Source: JBLIOB01 sp047639575 (GTDB taxonomy: Bacteria > Bacteroidota > Bacteroidia > Flavobacteriales_D > Parvicellaceae). From it: a stretch of DNA of 21,701 nucleotides. Both the position numbers and the translations under genes were made by a program. The stretch spans positions 1 to 21,701 of the forward strand of contig JBLIOB010000036.1 of assembly GCA_047639575.1 (NCBI GenBank). The letters are read 5' to 3'. The notes below the pieces were generated by a model. That model was given only the letters and a program-made list of their open reading frames with translations. It was not told the origin of the DNA and made no database searches. How positions within the stretch are numbered: the stretch's first letter is position 1; every line of letters begins with the position of its first letter. Positions 7,763 through 17,019 of the stretch are shown piece after piece.

Positions 7763-7794
7763 CAAAGTAAGCTATCATTTGTTCATATTCAAAA
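7763..7794 (-). promoter_or_regulatory. Promoter of trxA
   Basis: The minus strand reads TTTTG (7794-7790), a 19-base spacer, then TTACTTTG (7770-7763). This matches the Bacteroidota promoter pattern with one mismatch in the -7 element (T for A at its second base). The leader to the trxA ATG at 7715 would be about 40 bases and is very AT-rich. Confidence 0.5.
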
Positions 7795-7817
7795 TAAGTA
7801 AGGTCCAAAATTTAACA

Positions 7818-10800
7818 TCACTTTGCTATCCTATCATTTAAATAGTACTCAACATGGTCTAATTCCTTAATTCGATCTAGTAATTCATTACTCACTTCCA
7901 CGCCACCCTTTCTAGAAGGCATCTCAACTACGATATTATCAACGGTGTCAACGAGTTTAACTTTTAATTCGCAAGAACCGGGATGATCAGTTATTAGGGA
8001 ATACACTTGTTCCACCAGCTGATTATTCAGCTCATTCACGGGAATTTGAAGATGGAAAGATTTGGCCATTTTGTTCCTTGCATCCGCTAATAATTCTAAT
8101 GACCCAATTTTAAACTCTAAATCGTTTTCATCCTTGCTCCACTTACGCTTCTGAACTTTCCCTCTAATCATTAAAAAACTTCCATCAACTAGAAAATGCT
8201 TAAGTCTTAGGTAATCTTCGCCAAACAAGAAAAACTTAAAACTATCTGTTTTGTCTTCTACTTCCATAGTCCCAAACGGGTTCCCGTTCTTTGTCATTCT
8301 ATGCTCTGCTTCCATTACGATTCCCGCAATCAGCATCTCTCTTCCGAATAGCTTTTTAATGTCTCCATTCAAATGGGCTACCGTTCCTTGACAAAAGTTT
8401 TTTACTTCTAATTCAAAATCGTCTAATGGATGTCCTGAAATATAGATGCCTACTACTTCTTTTTCTCTTGAAAGTTTCTCCATAGCTGTCCATGGCTCCG
8501 CTTCGGGTGGTTTTGGATCTGCAAGAGCAACTTCAATCGCATTTCCAAATAGGTCAGGCGGTGCATCTTTTTCATTTTGAACTGCTGCTCCGAATCGTAC
8601 CAATTTCTCCAAGAACGTATTACCAGATTCATCTTTTTCAAAAAACTGGGAGCGATGTGTACCCTCGAAAGAATCAAGGCCTCCACCTAAAGTTATTCCC
8701 TCAAATGCTCTTTTGTTTGCAGCTTTTAAATCGATTCGTTGCACCAAATCATAGATTGATGTATAAAGACCGTTTTCCTTTCTTTCCTCGGTAATCGCAT
8801 TTACAGCTCCTTCACCAACTCCTTTAATTGCTCCTAATCCAAATCTGACCGCACCTTCTTTGTTTACTGCAAATTTGTAGTAAGATTCATTCACATCTGG
8901 CCCTAAAACATTGAGTCCCATTCGCCTACATTCTTCCATAAAGAATGTAACCGATTTGATGTCGTTCATATTATTTGAAAGCACAGCGGCCATATAAGCT
9001 GCTGGATAATGTGCCTTTAAATAGGCTGTTTGATAAGCAATCCACGCATAACAAGTTGAGTGCGACTTGTTGAAAGCGTAAGAAGCGAATGCTTCCCAAT
9101 CTGTCCAGATTTTCTCTAGCACCTTTTTGTCGTGTCCTTTTTCGTGTCCTTGATCTAGGAATTTCGGTTTCAATTTAGCCAACAGGTCAAATTTCTTTTT
9201 ACCCATTGCTTTTCTCAGCGTATCTGCTTCACCTTTAGTAAACCCAGCTAACGATTGAGAAAGTAGCATTACTTGCTCTTGATACACTGTAATTCCGTAC
9301 GTTTCTTCCAAATACTCCTTACAAGCATCTAAATCATAAACAATTTCTTCTTCGCCATTCTTCCTTTTAATAAATGAAGGAATATATTCTATCGGACCTG
9401 GCCGATACAGTGCGTTCATGGCAATTAAATCCGCAAAAACTGATGGTTTTAGAGATTTAAGGTGTTTTTGCATTCCTGGAGATTCATACTGGAATATCCC
9501 TACCGTTTCGCCTCGCTGAAACAAGGCGTAGGTTTTTTCATCATCTAAAGGAATCTCTTCAATATCAATATCAACTCCGTCTCGTGCCTTTACTATTTTT
9601 AAAGTGTCCTTGATTAAGGTCAGTGTTTTTAAACCCAAGAAATCCATCTTTAAAAGACCTGCATCCTCTACAACACTGTTGTCAAATTGAGTACACCATA
9701 AATTCGCGTCTTTTGAAATAGCTACAGGAACATATTCCCGAATATCTGAAGGTGTAATAATGACACCGCATGCGTGAATTCCTGTATTCCTAACCGAACC
9801 TTCCAGTAGCCTAGCCTGATTAACAACTTCTGCCTCTAAACCTGAACCCGTAGATACTAGCTTAAGCTCATTGGCCATAACCATTTGCTCAGCATTCAGT
9901 TTTTCCTTCAACTTGTCTTCATCCAAGCCAAATAACTTCTTCAACTTAATATCCGGAACCATCTTAGCAATTCGATCCGTATCAGGTAATGGCAAATCCA
10001 AAACACGACCAGTATCTCTAATACTAGATTTAGCCGCCATTGTACCATAAGTAATAATCTGAGCCACTTGACTAGAGCCATATTTATCAATTACGTACTG
10101 GATAACTCTACCCCTGCCTTCATCATCAAAATCAATATCAATATCGGGCATGGAAACTCGATCGGGATTCAAAAACCGCTCAAATAGCAGATCATATTTG
10201 ATTGGGTCAATGTTCGTAATCTTTGTACAAAAGGCAACTGCAGAACCTGCGGCAGAACCCCGTCCAGGACCAACAGAAACACCCATCCTTCTAGCCTCCG
10301 CAATGAAATCTTGCACAATCAAGAAGTATCCCGGATAGCCCGTATTAGCAATTACGGATAATTCGAAATCCAACCTTTCTTCAATGGCTGGAGTAATTTC
10401 TTTATATCTAAGTTTAGCTCCTTCGTAAGTAAGATGACGTAGAAAAGCATTCTCTCCTCGTTTACCGCCATCCTTTTCATCTTCAGAATCTTGAAATTCA
10501 TCAGGGATTCCAAATTCTGGAAGTAAAACATCGCTCGCAAGTACGTATTGTTCGCATTTATCTACTATTTCTTCGATAGTGATTATTGCCTCTGGAAGAT
10601 CCTTGAACAACTCTTTCATTTCAGTCTGTGACTTAAAGTAGAATTGATCATTTGGAAATCCATGTCTGAATCCTCGCCCTTTTCCAATCGGAGTATCCTT
10701 TTTCTCTCCATCTTTTACGCAAAGCAGAATATCATGTGCGTAAGCTTCTTCCTTCGCAGGATAAAATGTATTGTTCGAAGCGAAATATTTCACATCGTAT

Positions 10801-12275
10801 CGTTTAGCGAACTCCATCAATATTTGGTTCACCCTTCGCTCTTCTTCTAAATCATGACGAAGAAGTTCCACATAGAAATCATCACCAAACTCCTTTTTCC
10901 ACCATTGAAATGCCTCCTCCGCTTGCTCCTTACCATAGTTCAAAATCAAATCAGGTATTTCACCTCTAAGGCCTCCTGTGGTTACGATAATATCTCCTTT
11001 TAACTCCTTAACAACGTTTTTGTCAATTCTTGGAACGTAATAGAAACCCTCGATATAGCCTAATGAAGACATCTTACATAAGTTTCGATACCCCTTTTTG
11101 TTCTTAGCTAAAAACAAAACTTGAGATCCATTATCCTTATGTGATCTATCTAACATGTCTTTACAGACATTCAATTCGCAACCGATAATAGGTTTCACAA
11201 ATTGATTTTTAGTTCGGGCTATTTTTGAGTCTAGTTCATTGATTTTATTCGTGTCTACAACCTCAGCCTCTTTAGTCTCTTCTAATTCTTCTTGCAGTTC
11301 CTCGATCTTTGCATTTAACCCATTTGTATGTTTTTCCGCGGCAGCAATAAAATGAAATGCGGCCATCAAGTTACCAGAATCCGTTAAGGCCACTGCGGGC
11401 ATTTCGTTGTTAGCCGCTAATTTGATCAAGTTTGCGACCTGTGTAGTTGATTGAAGAATTGAAAACTGGGTATGATTATGCAGGTGTGAGTACTGAACAT
11501 CTGCCAGTGCCTCCAAATTCTTTGCTGCGTCAACGGAAGAAATTGAATCGTCTATCTCTCCAGCTCCACTCGCTTTTCTGATTTTCTCACTTGCCTCTTT
11601 AAGGTTGATATGAGATAGTCCTACTGGTTTAAACGGAACATCATTTCGTTCGATAAACAATCCAAAATAATCTGGTTGTCCTTGAAGTTGAGATAACTTG
11701 AATTGTTTCCTACGAATTAATTCAAGAAAACAACGAGTCGTTGCTTCAACATCTGCAGTCGCATTATGAGCATCTCCAAATGGCTCACCAAAAAGATGTT
11801 CGTGCAATTCAGTAAGCGTTGGTAATTTAAATTTACCTCCCCTTCCTCCAGGAATTTGACAAAGTTGGGCCGTTACTTCGGTACAAGTGTCCAACACTGG
11901 CATGTCTTGCATTGGAGACTCTACCGACCCCCTAAACAATTCGCACCCCATCACATTAATATCGAACTTAACGTTTTGACCAACTACAAATTTTGATCTA
12001 CCTAAGACCTCGTTAAATTCGCTTAGCATCTGAGAAAGAGGGATCCCTTGCTCCTCAGCTAATTCGGTAGAAATACCATGAATTTGTTCCGCCTGATAAG
12101 GAATCGAATATCCTTCTGGCTTAACCAAATAGTCTTTATGCTCAACCATCACCCCCATGTCATCATGGAGTTGCCAAGCAATTTGAACTACCCTAGGCCA
12201 ATTATCTGTATCAGTTATTGGTGCTTTAAAGTCTCGTGGAAGACCAGTAGTTTCCGTATCAAATATTAAATACAA
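7818..12275 (-). CDS. dnaE: DNA polymerase III alpha subunit with fused N-terminal DEDDh exonuclease
   Basis: Replicative polymerase of 1485 residues, about 300 longer than E. coli DnaE. Residues 1-190 form a DnaQ-like proofreading exonuclease with all DEDDh residues: D6 and E8 (FDTETTG), D105 (QNVKFD), H170 and D175 (HNATAD). The PHP domain follows from about 261 (HLHNHTQFSIL) with a charged helical insert at about 321-358; several PHP metal ligands look lost. The polymerase core has GPGRGSAAGS (669-678), the catalytic pair D711 and D713 (PDIDIDF) and D878 (KMDFLGL). Helix-hairpin-helix motifs and an OB fold (about 1312-1395) complete it. The start is TTG at 12275: no ATG or GTG lies between the in-frame stop at 12308-12306 and this codon, and YLIFDTETTG follows directly. 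Proofreading in cis is inferred. Confidence 0.96.
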   Translation of the reverse strand: MYLIFDTETTGLPRDFKAPITDTDNWPRVVQIAWQLHDDMGVMVEHKDYLVKPEGYSIPYQAEQIHGISTELAEEQGIPLSQMLSEFNEVLGRSKFVVGQNVKFDINVMGCELFRGSVESPMQDMPVLDTCTEVTAQLCQIPGGRGGKFKLPTLTELHEHLFGEPFGDAHNATADVEATTRCFLELIRRKQFKLSQLQGQPDYFGLFIERNDVPFKPVGLSHINLKEASEKIRKASGAGEIDDSISSVDAAKNLEALADVQYSHLHNHTQFSILQSTTQVANLIKLAANNEMPAVALTDSGNLMAAFHFIAAAEKHTNGLNAKIEELQEELEETKEAEVVDTNKINELDSKIARTKNQFVKPIIGCELNVCKDMLDRSHKDNGSQVLFLAKNKKGYRNLCKMSSLGYIEGFYYVPRIDKNVVKELKGDIIVTTGGLRGEIPDLILNYGKEQAEEAFQWWKKEFGDDFYVELLRHDLEEERRVNQILMEFAKRYDVKYFASNNTFYPAKEEAYAHDILLCVKDGEKKDTPIGKGRGFRHGFPNDQFYFKSQTEMKELFKDLPEAIITIEEIVDKCEQYVLASDVLLPEFGIPDEFQDSEDEKDGGKRGENAFLRHLTYEGAKLRYKEITPAIEERLDFELSVIANTGYPGYFLIVQDFIAEARRMGVSVGPGRGSAAGSAVAFCTKITNIDPIKYDLLFERFLNPDRVSMPDIDIDFDDEGRGRVIQYVIDKYGSSQVAQIITYGTMAAKSSIRDTGRVLDLPLPDTDRIAKMVPDIKLKKLFGLDEDKLKEKLNAEQMVMANELKLVSTGSGLEAEVVNQARLLEGSVRNTGIHACGVIITPSDIREYVPVAISKDANLWCTQFDNSVVEDAGLLKMDFLGLKTLTLIKDTLKIVKARDGVDIDIEEIPLDDEKTYALFQRGETVGIFQYESPGMQKHLKSLKPSVFADLIAMNALYRPGPIEYIPSFIKRKNGEEEIVYDLDACKEYLEETYGITVYQEQVMLLSQSLAGFTKGEADTLRKAMGKKKFDLLAKLKPKFLDQGHEKGHDKKVLEKIWTDWEAFASYAFNKSHSTCYAWIAYQTAYLKAHYPAAYMAAVLSNNMNDIKSVTFFMEECRRMGLNVLGPDVNESYYKFAVNKEGAVRFGLGAIKGVGEGAVNAITEERKENGLYTSIYDLVQRIDLKAANKRAFEGITLGGGLDSFEGTHRSQFFEKDESGNTFLEKLVRFGAAVQNEKDAPPDLFGNAIEVALADPKPPEAEPWTAMEKLSREKEVVGIYISGHPLDDFELEVKNFCQGTVAHLNGDIKKLFGREMLIAGIVMEAEHRMTKNGNPFGTMEVEDKTDSFKFFLFGEDYLRLKHFLVDGSFLMIRGKVQKRKWSKDENDLEFKIGSLELLADARNKMAKSFHLQIPVNELNNQLVEQVYSLITDHPGSCELKVKLVDTVDNIVVEMPSRKGGVEVSNELLDRIKELDHVEYYLNDRIAK

Positions 12276-12421
12276 ATTGGCAGTTTTATAGGTTATTGCT
12301 ATTTGCTATATCAGCTAGCGTTAGATGACAATAAAAATAAGGCGAAAGTTGATACAAACAGTCAACTATTTATGGAAGATATTCACAAGTAGCATCCTCT
12401 TTTTTTGATTAGTTTAGAAGC

Positions 12422-13099
12422 GTGAGAAAGAAGAAATTATTAGATAGTATCCTGCCATTTACTGTAATCGCATTTATATGCCTTATTACCATGCGCTATT
12501 ACGAGGATGAAACAAGTTTAGCACCTTATATAGTGCTTGGTTTGATCTACCTGCCCTTTGCCGGATTTGAATACTTCAAATATAAGCACGCTTTATACTC
12601 CATGATATTGGTTGGATTGACCATACCTATCGGCTTTGTTTGGTCGTATTTTTTCTTTCAGGCGCCTGCTGGATTTATGACTTTTATTGTCGGATTTTCT
12701 GTGTTAAACTTGACGTTGATCGTAATTTTCAATCCAATTTGCAATGGTAAATTATTAGAGCAGGGATTTTTAAGATTAAGAGAGATGGACATTGAAGAAC
12801 TCAAAGAAGTGATTCCTGATAAAAGTGATGAATTTAAGAGTGAGTTCTTAACCAATTTAAAATCCATCGAGCAGTTGAAATCAACTAAAATGGGCTCTTA
12901 TGATCAGAATTTTGAAATTGTAGAAATTAAGTTTTTTGAAGACCAAAACTGGTCTGCTTTATTCATTGATTCTAGTGCTAGAAAAACTTTAGTCATCCTT
13001 TCTTTACATGAGAAAAAGATGAAATTCTATTCGTTACCAACCGAGGAAGATTATAAAATGGATTTGATATTATTCAAATGCCTAGAACGGCTAAATTAG
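12422..13099 (+). CDS. Four-helix membrane protein of unknown function with cytoplasmic C-terminal domain
   Basis: A 225-residue protein that I do not recognise. A basic start (MRKKK) is followed by four hydrophobic segments at about residues 9-24, 34-49, 57-79 and 83-104, then a soluble domain of about 120 residues. That domain is rich in lysine and glutamate and has alternating beta-like stretches (FEIVEIKFFEDQNWSALFID, KTLVILSLHEKKMKFYSL). By the positive-inside rule both ends lie in the cytoplasm. The start is GTG at 12422; the next methionine is inside the first helix. It is divergent from dnaE with 146 bases between the starts, and no clear promoter element is visible there. Confidence 0.75.
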   Translation: MRKKKLLDSILPFTVIAFICLITMRYYEDETSLAPYIVLGLIYLPFAGFEYFKYKHALYSMILVGLTIPIGFVWSYFFFQAPAGFMTFIVGFSVLNLTLIVIFNPICNGKLLEQGFLRLREMDIEELKEVIPDKSDEFKSEFLTNLKSIEQLKSTKMGSYDQNFEIVEIKFFEDQNWSALFIDSSARKTLVILSLHEKKMKFYSLPTEEDYKMDLILFKCLERLN

Positions 13100-13204
13100 T
13101 ATCTAATTTAAATTCACGCATCGTTTAAGCGCCATCAAACACGCTCAAAATCAATAAGATGTAACTAAATATTGTGGCTTTGTTATAGCTGTAACCTAAA
13201 AGCC

Positions 13205-14422
13205 ATGAGACTATTTTATCTAATTTTATTAGCACTTCCTACCGTGCTTTCTAGTTGCAACACACAACATATTTGTCCTGCATATCGAACTGGTGGAACT
13301 GGATCTTGGACACCATCCGGAGGCAGCTATGCGCCACTTTTAGCAAGAGAACTAGTTAAACCTCGAATTGTGCTTAAAAATGACTCTCTTTTAGCTGCAC
13401 AAAAGATCCAAGACCAGGTTGATACTACTCAAAATTCGAACTTTGATATCAGTCAAGATTTCTCGACAACTATGCTAGACAGTAATCTTCACTATCTACC
13501 TGTAAACAGCACCACTCCGCCCGCTCAGGATTTGGTCATGAATACAACCACATCAGTTATCACTTCATCTGGAACACCAGGAGGATCTCTTTGGGGATAT
13601 AGTTCTGGCAGTTCATCTTTAAGCGGAGGGGTTAGCGGAGACGGTGGAATACGGAAAAAGAGAAATGAATGGGCAATTGACTTGATAAAAGAACGTAAAG
13701 TGACGATTTATGGAAGAGACAGTTTACCAATCATCAATCAAACCATTGAAATAAAAAACAACACGGGAAAAGTCATTTGGATCACTACGACCGATAGTTC
13801 TGGAATAGCGAAATTGGCCAGCGGATTTATTGGAGATTGCTCTAAGCCCCCATCAAACCCAAATGATCCTGAAGACAGTGTGATGCTTCATGTGCTAAGC
13901 ATAAAACATTACCTGGACTCGCTTTTCGCTGATACTTTATTTATCGATACAGTATTTTATGACACGGTCTTTTCCACCACACAACTCATCGGTTCGATTG
14001 ATACTACGTTTATTCATTATGAAGAAATTGCAAACGGGGAAATGTATCAAACGCATTATTTAGATTCTGTTTTTATTCAGTTTGATAGTTTAACAGGAAC
14101 CGAAACTCAACATAGTATTCGGACAGAAACGACTGACACAATCAATGCCGATAATGAAGAAATAATTACCGACATCAAATATTTTTCTGATTCATCACAT
14201 TCCTCCTTTTTTATAGAATCGAATATTGATGTTTACAATGTTTTAATTACAAACTCCTCCGGAGGCGTATATAAACAGTTGAATTTAACCGAAAAACAGA
14301 CGGTAGATCTGGGTATGAAAAATTTACCGGTGGGGGTCTATTTTCTCCAATTCAAAACTTTAACTGGGAGAAAAATCAGAGGAAAGATGTTAAAAGAGAA
14401 GTACCAGGGTCTTTCGTCCTAA
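13205..14422 (+). CDS. Large lipoprotein of unknown function with type IX-like C-terminal tail
   Basis: A 405-residue protein, not recognised. The ATG at 13205 gives a clean lipoprotein signal, MRLFYLILLALPTVLSSC, with the lipobox cysteine C18. A TTG at 13172 in frame would only add eleven residues before it and is rejected. After the cysteine comes HICPAYRTGG, a cysteine-containing motif, then a Ser/Gly-rich low-complexity linker (about 121-149). A middle part has repeated D-T-hydrophobic units (FADTLFIDTVFYDTVF, about 241-256). The last 65 residues, VYNVLITNSSGGVYKQL and DLGMKNLPVGVYFLQF ending KMLKEK, resemble the beta-sandwich type A sorting domain of type IX secretion cargo. A surface structural or binding role is inferred. 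Confidence 0.8.
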   Translation: MRLFYLILLALPTVLSSCNTQHICPAYRTGGTGSWTPSGGSYAPLLARELVKPRIVLKNDSLLAAQKIQDQVDTTQNSNFDISQDFSTTMLDSNLHYLPVNSTTPPAQDLVMNTTTSVITSSGTPGGSLWGYSSGSSSLSGGVSGDGGIRKKRNEWAIDLIKERKVTIYGRDSLPIINQTIEIKNNTGKVIWITTTDSSGIAKLASGFIGDCSKPPSNPNDPEDSVMLHVLSIKHYLDSLFADTLFIDTVFYDTVFSTTQLIGSIDTTFIHYEEIANGEMYQTHYLDSVFIQFDSLTGTETQHSIRTETTDTINADNEEIITDIKYFSDSSHSSFFIESNIDVYNVLITNSSGGVYKQLNLTEKQTVDLGMKNLPVGVYFLQFKTLTGRKIRGKMLKEKYQGLSS

Positions 14423-14611
14423 GAATAGGCCACAATCACAATATAAGCAAATTCAATTTCCTTTAGCTTCATGGCGTTGACTTAATGCTCCATTTATAAT
14501 AAATAAGAAAAATGGTTTTGAATTAATATATGATCACATATCTTCGAGTTCAATTAACTTTTGCTTTTAAAGTCAAATAATCTGCGATTCTTATTGAGAC
14601 AATTCATTTAA
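14423..14611. other. Intergenic gap before the MBOAT gene
   Basis: A 189-base AT-rich gap with no ORF. CCATTT (14490-14495) can pair with AAATGG (14510-14515) and TTTT follows, a weak candidate terminator for the lipoprotein gene. An inverted repeat ATATG-ATCA-CATAT lies at 14528-14541. No convincing promoter was found for the MBOAT gene. Confidence 0.3.
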
Positions 14612-16045
14612 ATGCTATTCAATTCAATACCATTTTTCTTTTTTCTTGCATTTGTCTTTGCAATTTATTGGATTCCATTTACTAAGGGAAGACAACATCA
14701 GAACTACGTTCTGCTAGTCTCCAGTTATGTGTTTTACGGCTGGTGGGATGTCAGATTTTTAGCTCTTATCTTCATTTCATCGCTGTGCGATTATATTTTA
14801 GGAAATTTAATTCACAACTCAGACACTAAAAGAAAAAGAAGGACATTCCTCATTTTCAGTTTAGCCGTTAATCTTGGAATTCTGTTTACGTTTAAGTACT
14901 TTAATTTCTTTGTCTCTTCTTTTATTAGTTCCTTTTCAGTTGAAAGTTCTACCGACTTATTCAAGATCATACTACCAGTTGGAATAAGTTTCTACACCTT
15001 TCAAACTTTAAGTTATTCTATAGACATTTATCGCAAAAGATTATCACCTGCCAAATCTGCTATTGATTTTTTCACTTTTGTAAGTTTTTTCCCTCAATTG
15101 GTGGCTGGTCCCATTGAGAGAGCAACGAATTTCCTTCCACAAATAAGCAAAGCAAGGGTGTTTTCATACCCTAATGCGGTTATCGGTTGTCGATACATCT
15201 TGTTTGGAATGTTTAAGAAAGTTGTTATTTCAGATAACCTCTCTGAGATCGTAGCTATCATATTTAAAGTTGATTCAGTGTATTCTGGACTAATGAATGT
15301 TGTTGGCGTTCTGTTCTTCGCATTGCAAATTTATTGTGATTTTTCCGGGTACTCCGATATAGCAATTGGTACGGCCAAATTGTTCAACATCGATTTAATG
15401 GTCAATTTTAAGCGCCCATATTTTGCCAAGTCGCTTAAAAACTTTTGGAGCCGGTGGCATATTTCATTATCAACTTGGTTTCGTGACTATGTGTACATTC
15501 CATTAGGCGGATCTAAAGTCGGTCCTTTTAGAGTCTATTTTAATTTATTTGTCACTTTCTTAATTTCTGGATTATGGCATGGAGCAAACTGGACCTTTAT
15601 TATTTGGGGAGCTATCCATGGCCTGTTTTTGGTGATTGAGAAATTACTTTCCAAAACTAAAATGAAGGTTCATTCTATTTTCGGATGGTTAATTACCATG
15701 AGCATTGTTCTGGTTGCGTGGGTCTTTTTCAGAGCCGAAAGTTTAACACATTCCTTAGACTATATTAAAAGCATGTTCACTTTTGAAGGTGAAAAAGGGC
15801 TGGCTCAGCAGCTTAAAGGTTTACTATCAAGTAACTCAGAAATTACAATTGGGCATTTTGCATTGGTTCTCTTTACTATCGCTTTATTCTTTGTTGTGGA
15901 ATTACTAATTGAAACAAAAAAAGGTCTAAGATTATTTAAGTTTAGTGCCGTAATCAGGTATTCTTGCTACGTTTCTTTGGTATTTCTTATTTTAATGTTT
16001 GGGGCCTTTAAAAGCAAGGCTGACTTTATATATTTTCAGTTTTAA
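14612..16045 (+). CDS. MBOAT family O-acyltransferase (AlgI-like)
   Basis: A 477-residue membrane-bound O-acyltransferase with roughly ten or more hydrophobic segments. It resembles AlgI, which passes acetyl groups across the inner membrane to modify exopolysaccharide. Family motifs are SFFPQLVAGPIERA (about 158-171), DFSGYSDIAIG (243-253), WSRWHISLSTWFRDYVYIPL (279-298) and LWHGANWTFIIWG (321-333). H323 matches the essential histidine of AlgI (His322 in Pseudomonas), and H283 is the second conserved histidine. The downstream gene begins two bases after the stop and encodes an SGNH-like protein, the usual companion that completes transfer in the periplasm. The acceptor (polysaccharide or other glycan) cannot be read from this window, since no glycosyltransferases are adjacent. 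Confidence 0.94.
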   Translation: MLFNSIPFFFFLAFVFAIYWIPFTKGRQHQNYVLLVSSYVFYGWWDVRFLALIFISSLCDYILGNLIHNSDTKRKRRTFLIFSLAVNLGILFTFKYFNFFVSSFISSFSVESSTDLFKIILPVGISFYTFQTLSYSIDIYRKRLSPAKSAIDFFTFVSFFPQLVAGPIERATNFLPQISKARVFSYPNAVIGCRYILFGMFKKVVISDNLSEIVAIIFKVDSVYSGLMNVVGVLFFALQIYCDFSGYSDIAIGTAKLFNIDLMVNFKRPYFAKSLKNFWSRWHISLSTWFRDYVYIPLGGSKVGPFRVYFNLFVTFLISGLWHGANWTFIIWGAIHGLFLVIEKLLSKTKMKVHSIFGWLITMSIVLVAWVFFRAESLTHSLDYIKSMFTFEGEKGLAQQLKGLLSSNSEITIGHFALVLFTIALFFVVELLIETKKGLRLFKFSAVIRYSCYVSLVFLILMFGAFKSKADFIYFQF

Positions 16046-16046
16046 T

Positions 16047-16949
16047 TTGAAAAAATTTATAATTAACATATTAATATTTGCTTCCATTATTCTATTGGGT
16101 CTTTACTTTTTGGATTGGTATTTCACATCAACTTTTAAAGAAGGAAAAACGAATAAAACTCAATGGTTAGAGGGCAAATCTAACAATCACTATGATGTAG
16201 CAATTATAGGATCATCGAGAGCTTGGTGGAATATAGATATGGGTGAAATCAATACTAAGCTTGATCTAAATGGCATTAATATCGCTAATAACCACTTTTC
16301 TTATTCTGAAATGCATTTGAGATTAAAAAGGATGTATGAAAATGGCAATTCAATTAAAAAATTGTTTGTTCAAACAGAATATTGGGAAAGCTTTTCTGAC
16401 AGCGCTGAACTGTCTACAACCAGCTATAATTACCTGCCCTACCTTGATGACTCAACAACATATAATCATCTGAAAAATAAATCGTCCGAATGGATTCTAT
16501 ATAAACATTTTCCGTTTTGGCGATACGCTGAGTATAATTTTCAATGGGGGCCTGAAGAATTTCTTATCACCAAAATGAATATGAGAAATAGTATTTTCGA
16601 TAGCACCGGAACGTTTTTCACTAATGATGAATTTTATGGCAGTGATAGCTGGAACCCAACTGAACCAGACACCAATGCAATCAATAAGGACTTCGATGAT
16701 TTCTTAAGTTTTTGCCAAGAAAAATCGATTGAAGTTCATGTTTTCACCGCCCCTATTTATCACGCTACAATTAATCTTAAACTTCAAAAGGATTTTGAGC
16801 AAATATTAAAGTCTAGAAATTATTATTACGATAATTACATTAACCTTTATAGCGATAGCAGTTACTTTAATGACAACACTCATTTAAGCAGAAAAGGTGG
16901 CAAATTTTTCACTAAAACTTTAATGGAAAAGGTTTCCCTCATTGAGTAA
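16047..16949 (+). CDS. Membrane-anchored SGNH-hydrolase-like protein, MBOAT partner
   Basis: About 300 residues. An N-terminal anchor (MKKFIINILIFASIILLGLYF) is followed by a periplasmic domain with SGNH/GDSL features: the nucleophile block IIGSSRAWWN (G55-S56-S57-R58) and the C-terminal D-x-x-H (D276 and H279, in NDNTHLSRKGG). I choose the TTG at 16047, one base after the MBOAT stop, because it gives a textbook MKK anchor. A TTG at 15999 would overlap the MBOAT gene by 47 bases and put a long hydrophilic stretch first. Proteins of this kind beside MBOAT genes (compare AlgX, AlgJ and DltD) take part in acyl transfer to, or removal from, an extracytoplasmic glycan. That role is inferred here. 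Confidence 0.85.
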   Translation: MKKFIINILIFASIILLGLYFLDWYFTSTFKEGKTNKTQWLEGKSNNHYDVAIIGSSRAWWNIDMGEINTKLDLNGINIANNHFSYSEMHLRLKRMYENGNSIKKLFVQTEYWESFSDSAELSTTSYNYLPYLDDSTTYNHLKNKSSEWILYKHFPFWRYAEYNFQWGPEEFLITKMNMRNSIFDSTGTFFTNDEFYGSDSWNPTEPDTNAINKDFDDFLSFCQEKSIEVHVFTAPIYHATINLKLQKDFEQILKSRNYYYDNYINLYSDSSYFNDNTHLSRKGGKFFTKTLMEKVSLIE

Positions 16950-17019
16950 TTTCAGCTTTGTGATAAACAATTCTATTCTCAATATGAAAATCGCCTTAGT
17001 ATAAAACTGACTTTACCTG

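Noticed and set aside
14490..14519. Hairpin CCATTT/AAATGG followed by TTTT as a firm terminator
   Set aside because: Only six mostly AT pairs with a 14-base loop; mentioned only as a weak possibility in the gap entry.
14528..14541. Inverted repeat ATATG-ATCA-CATAT as an operator
   Set aside because: Arms of five AT-rich bases are expected by chance in such DNA, and no second copy was seen.
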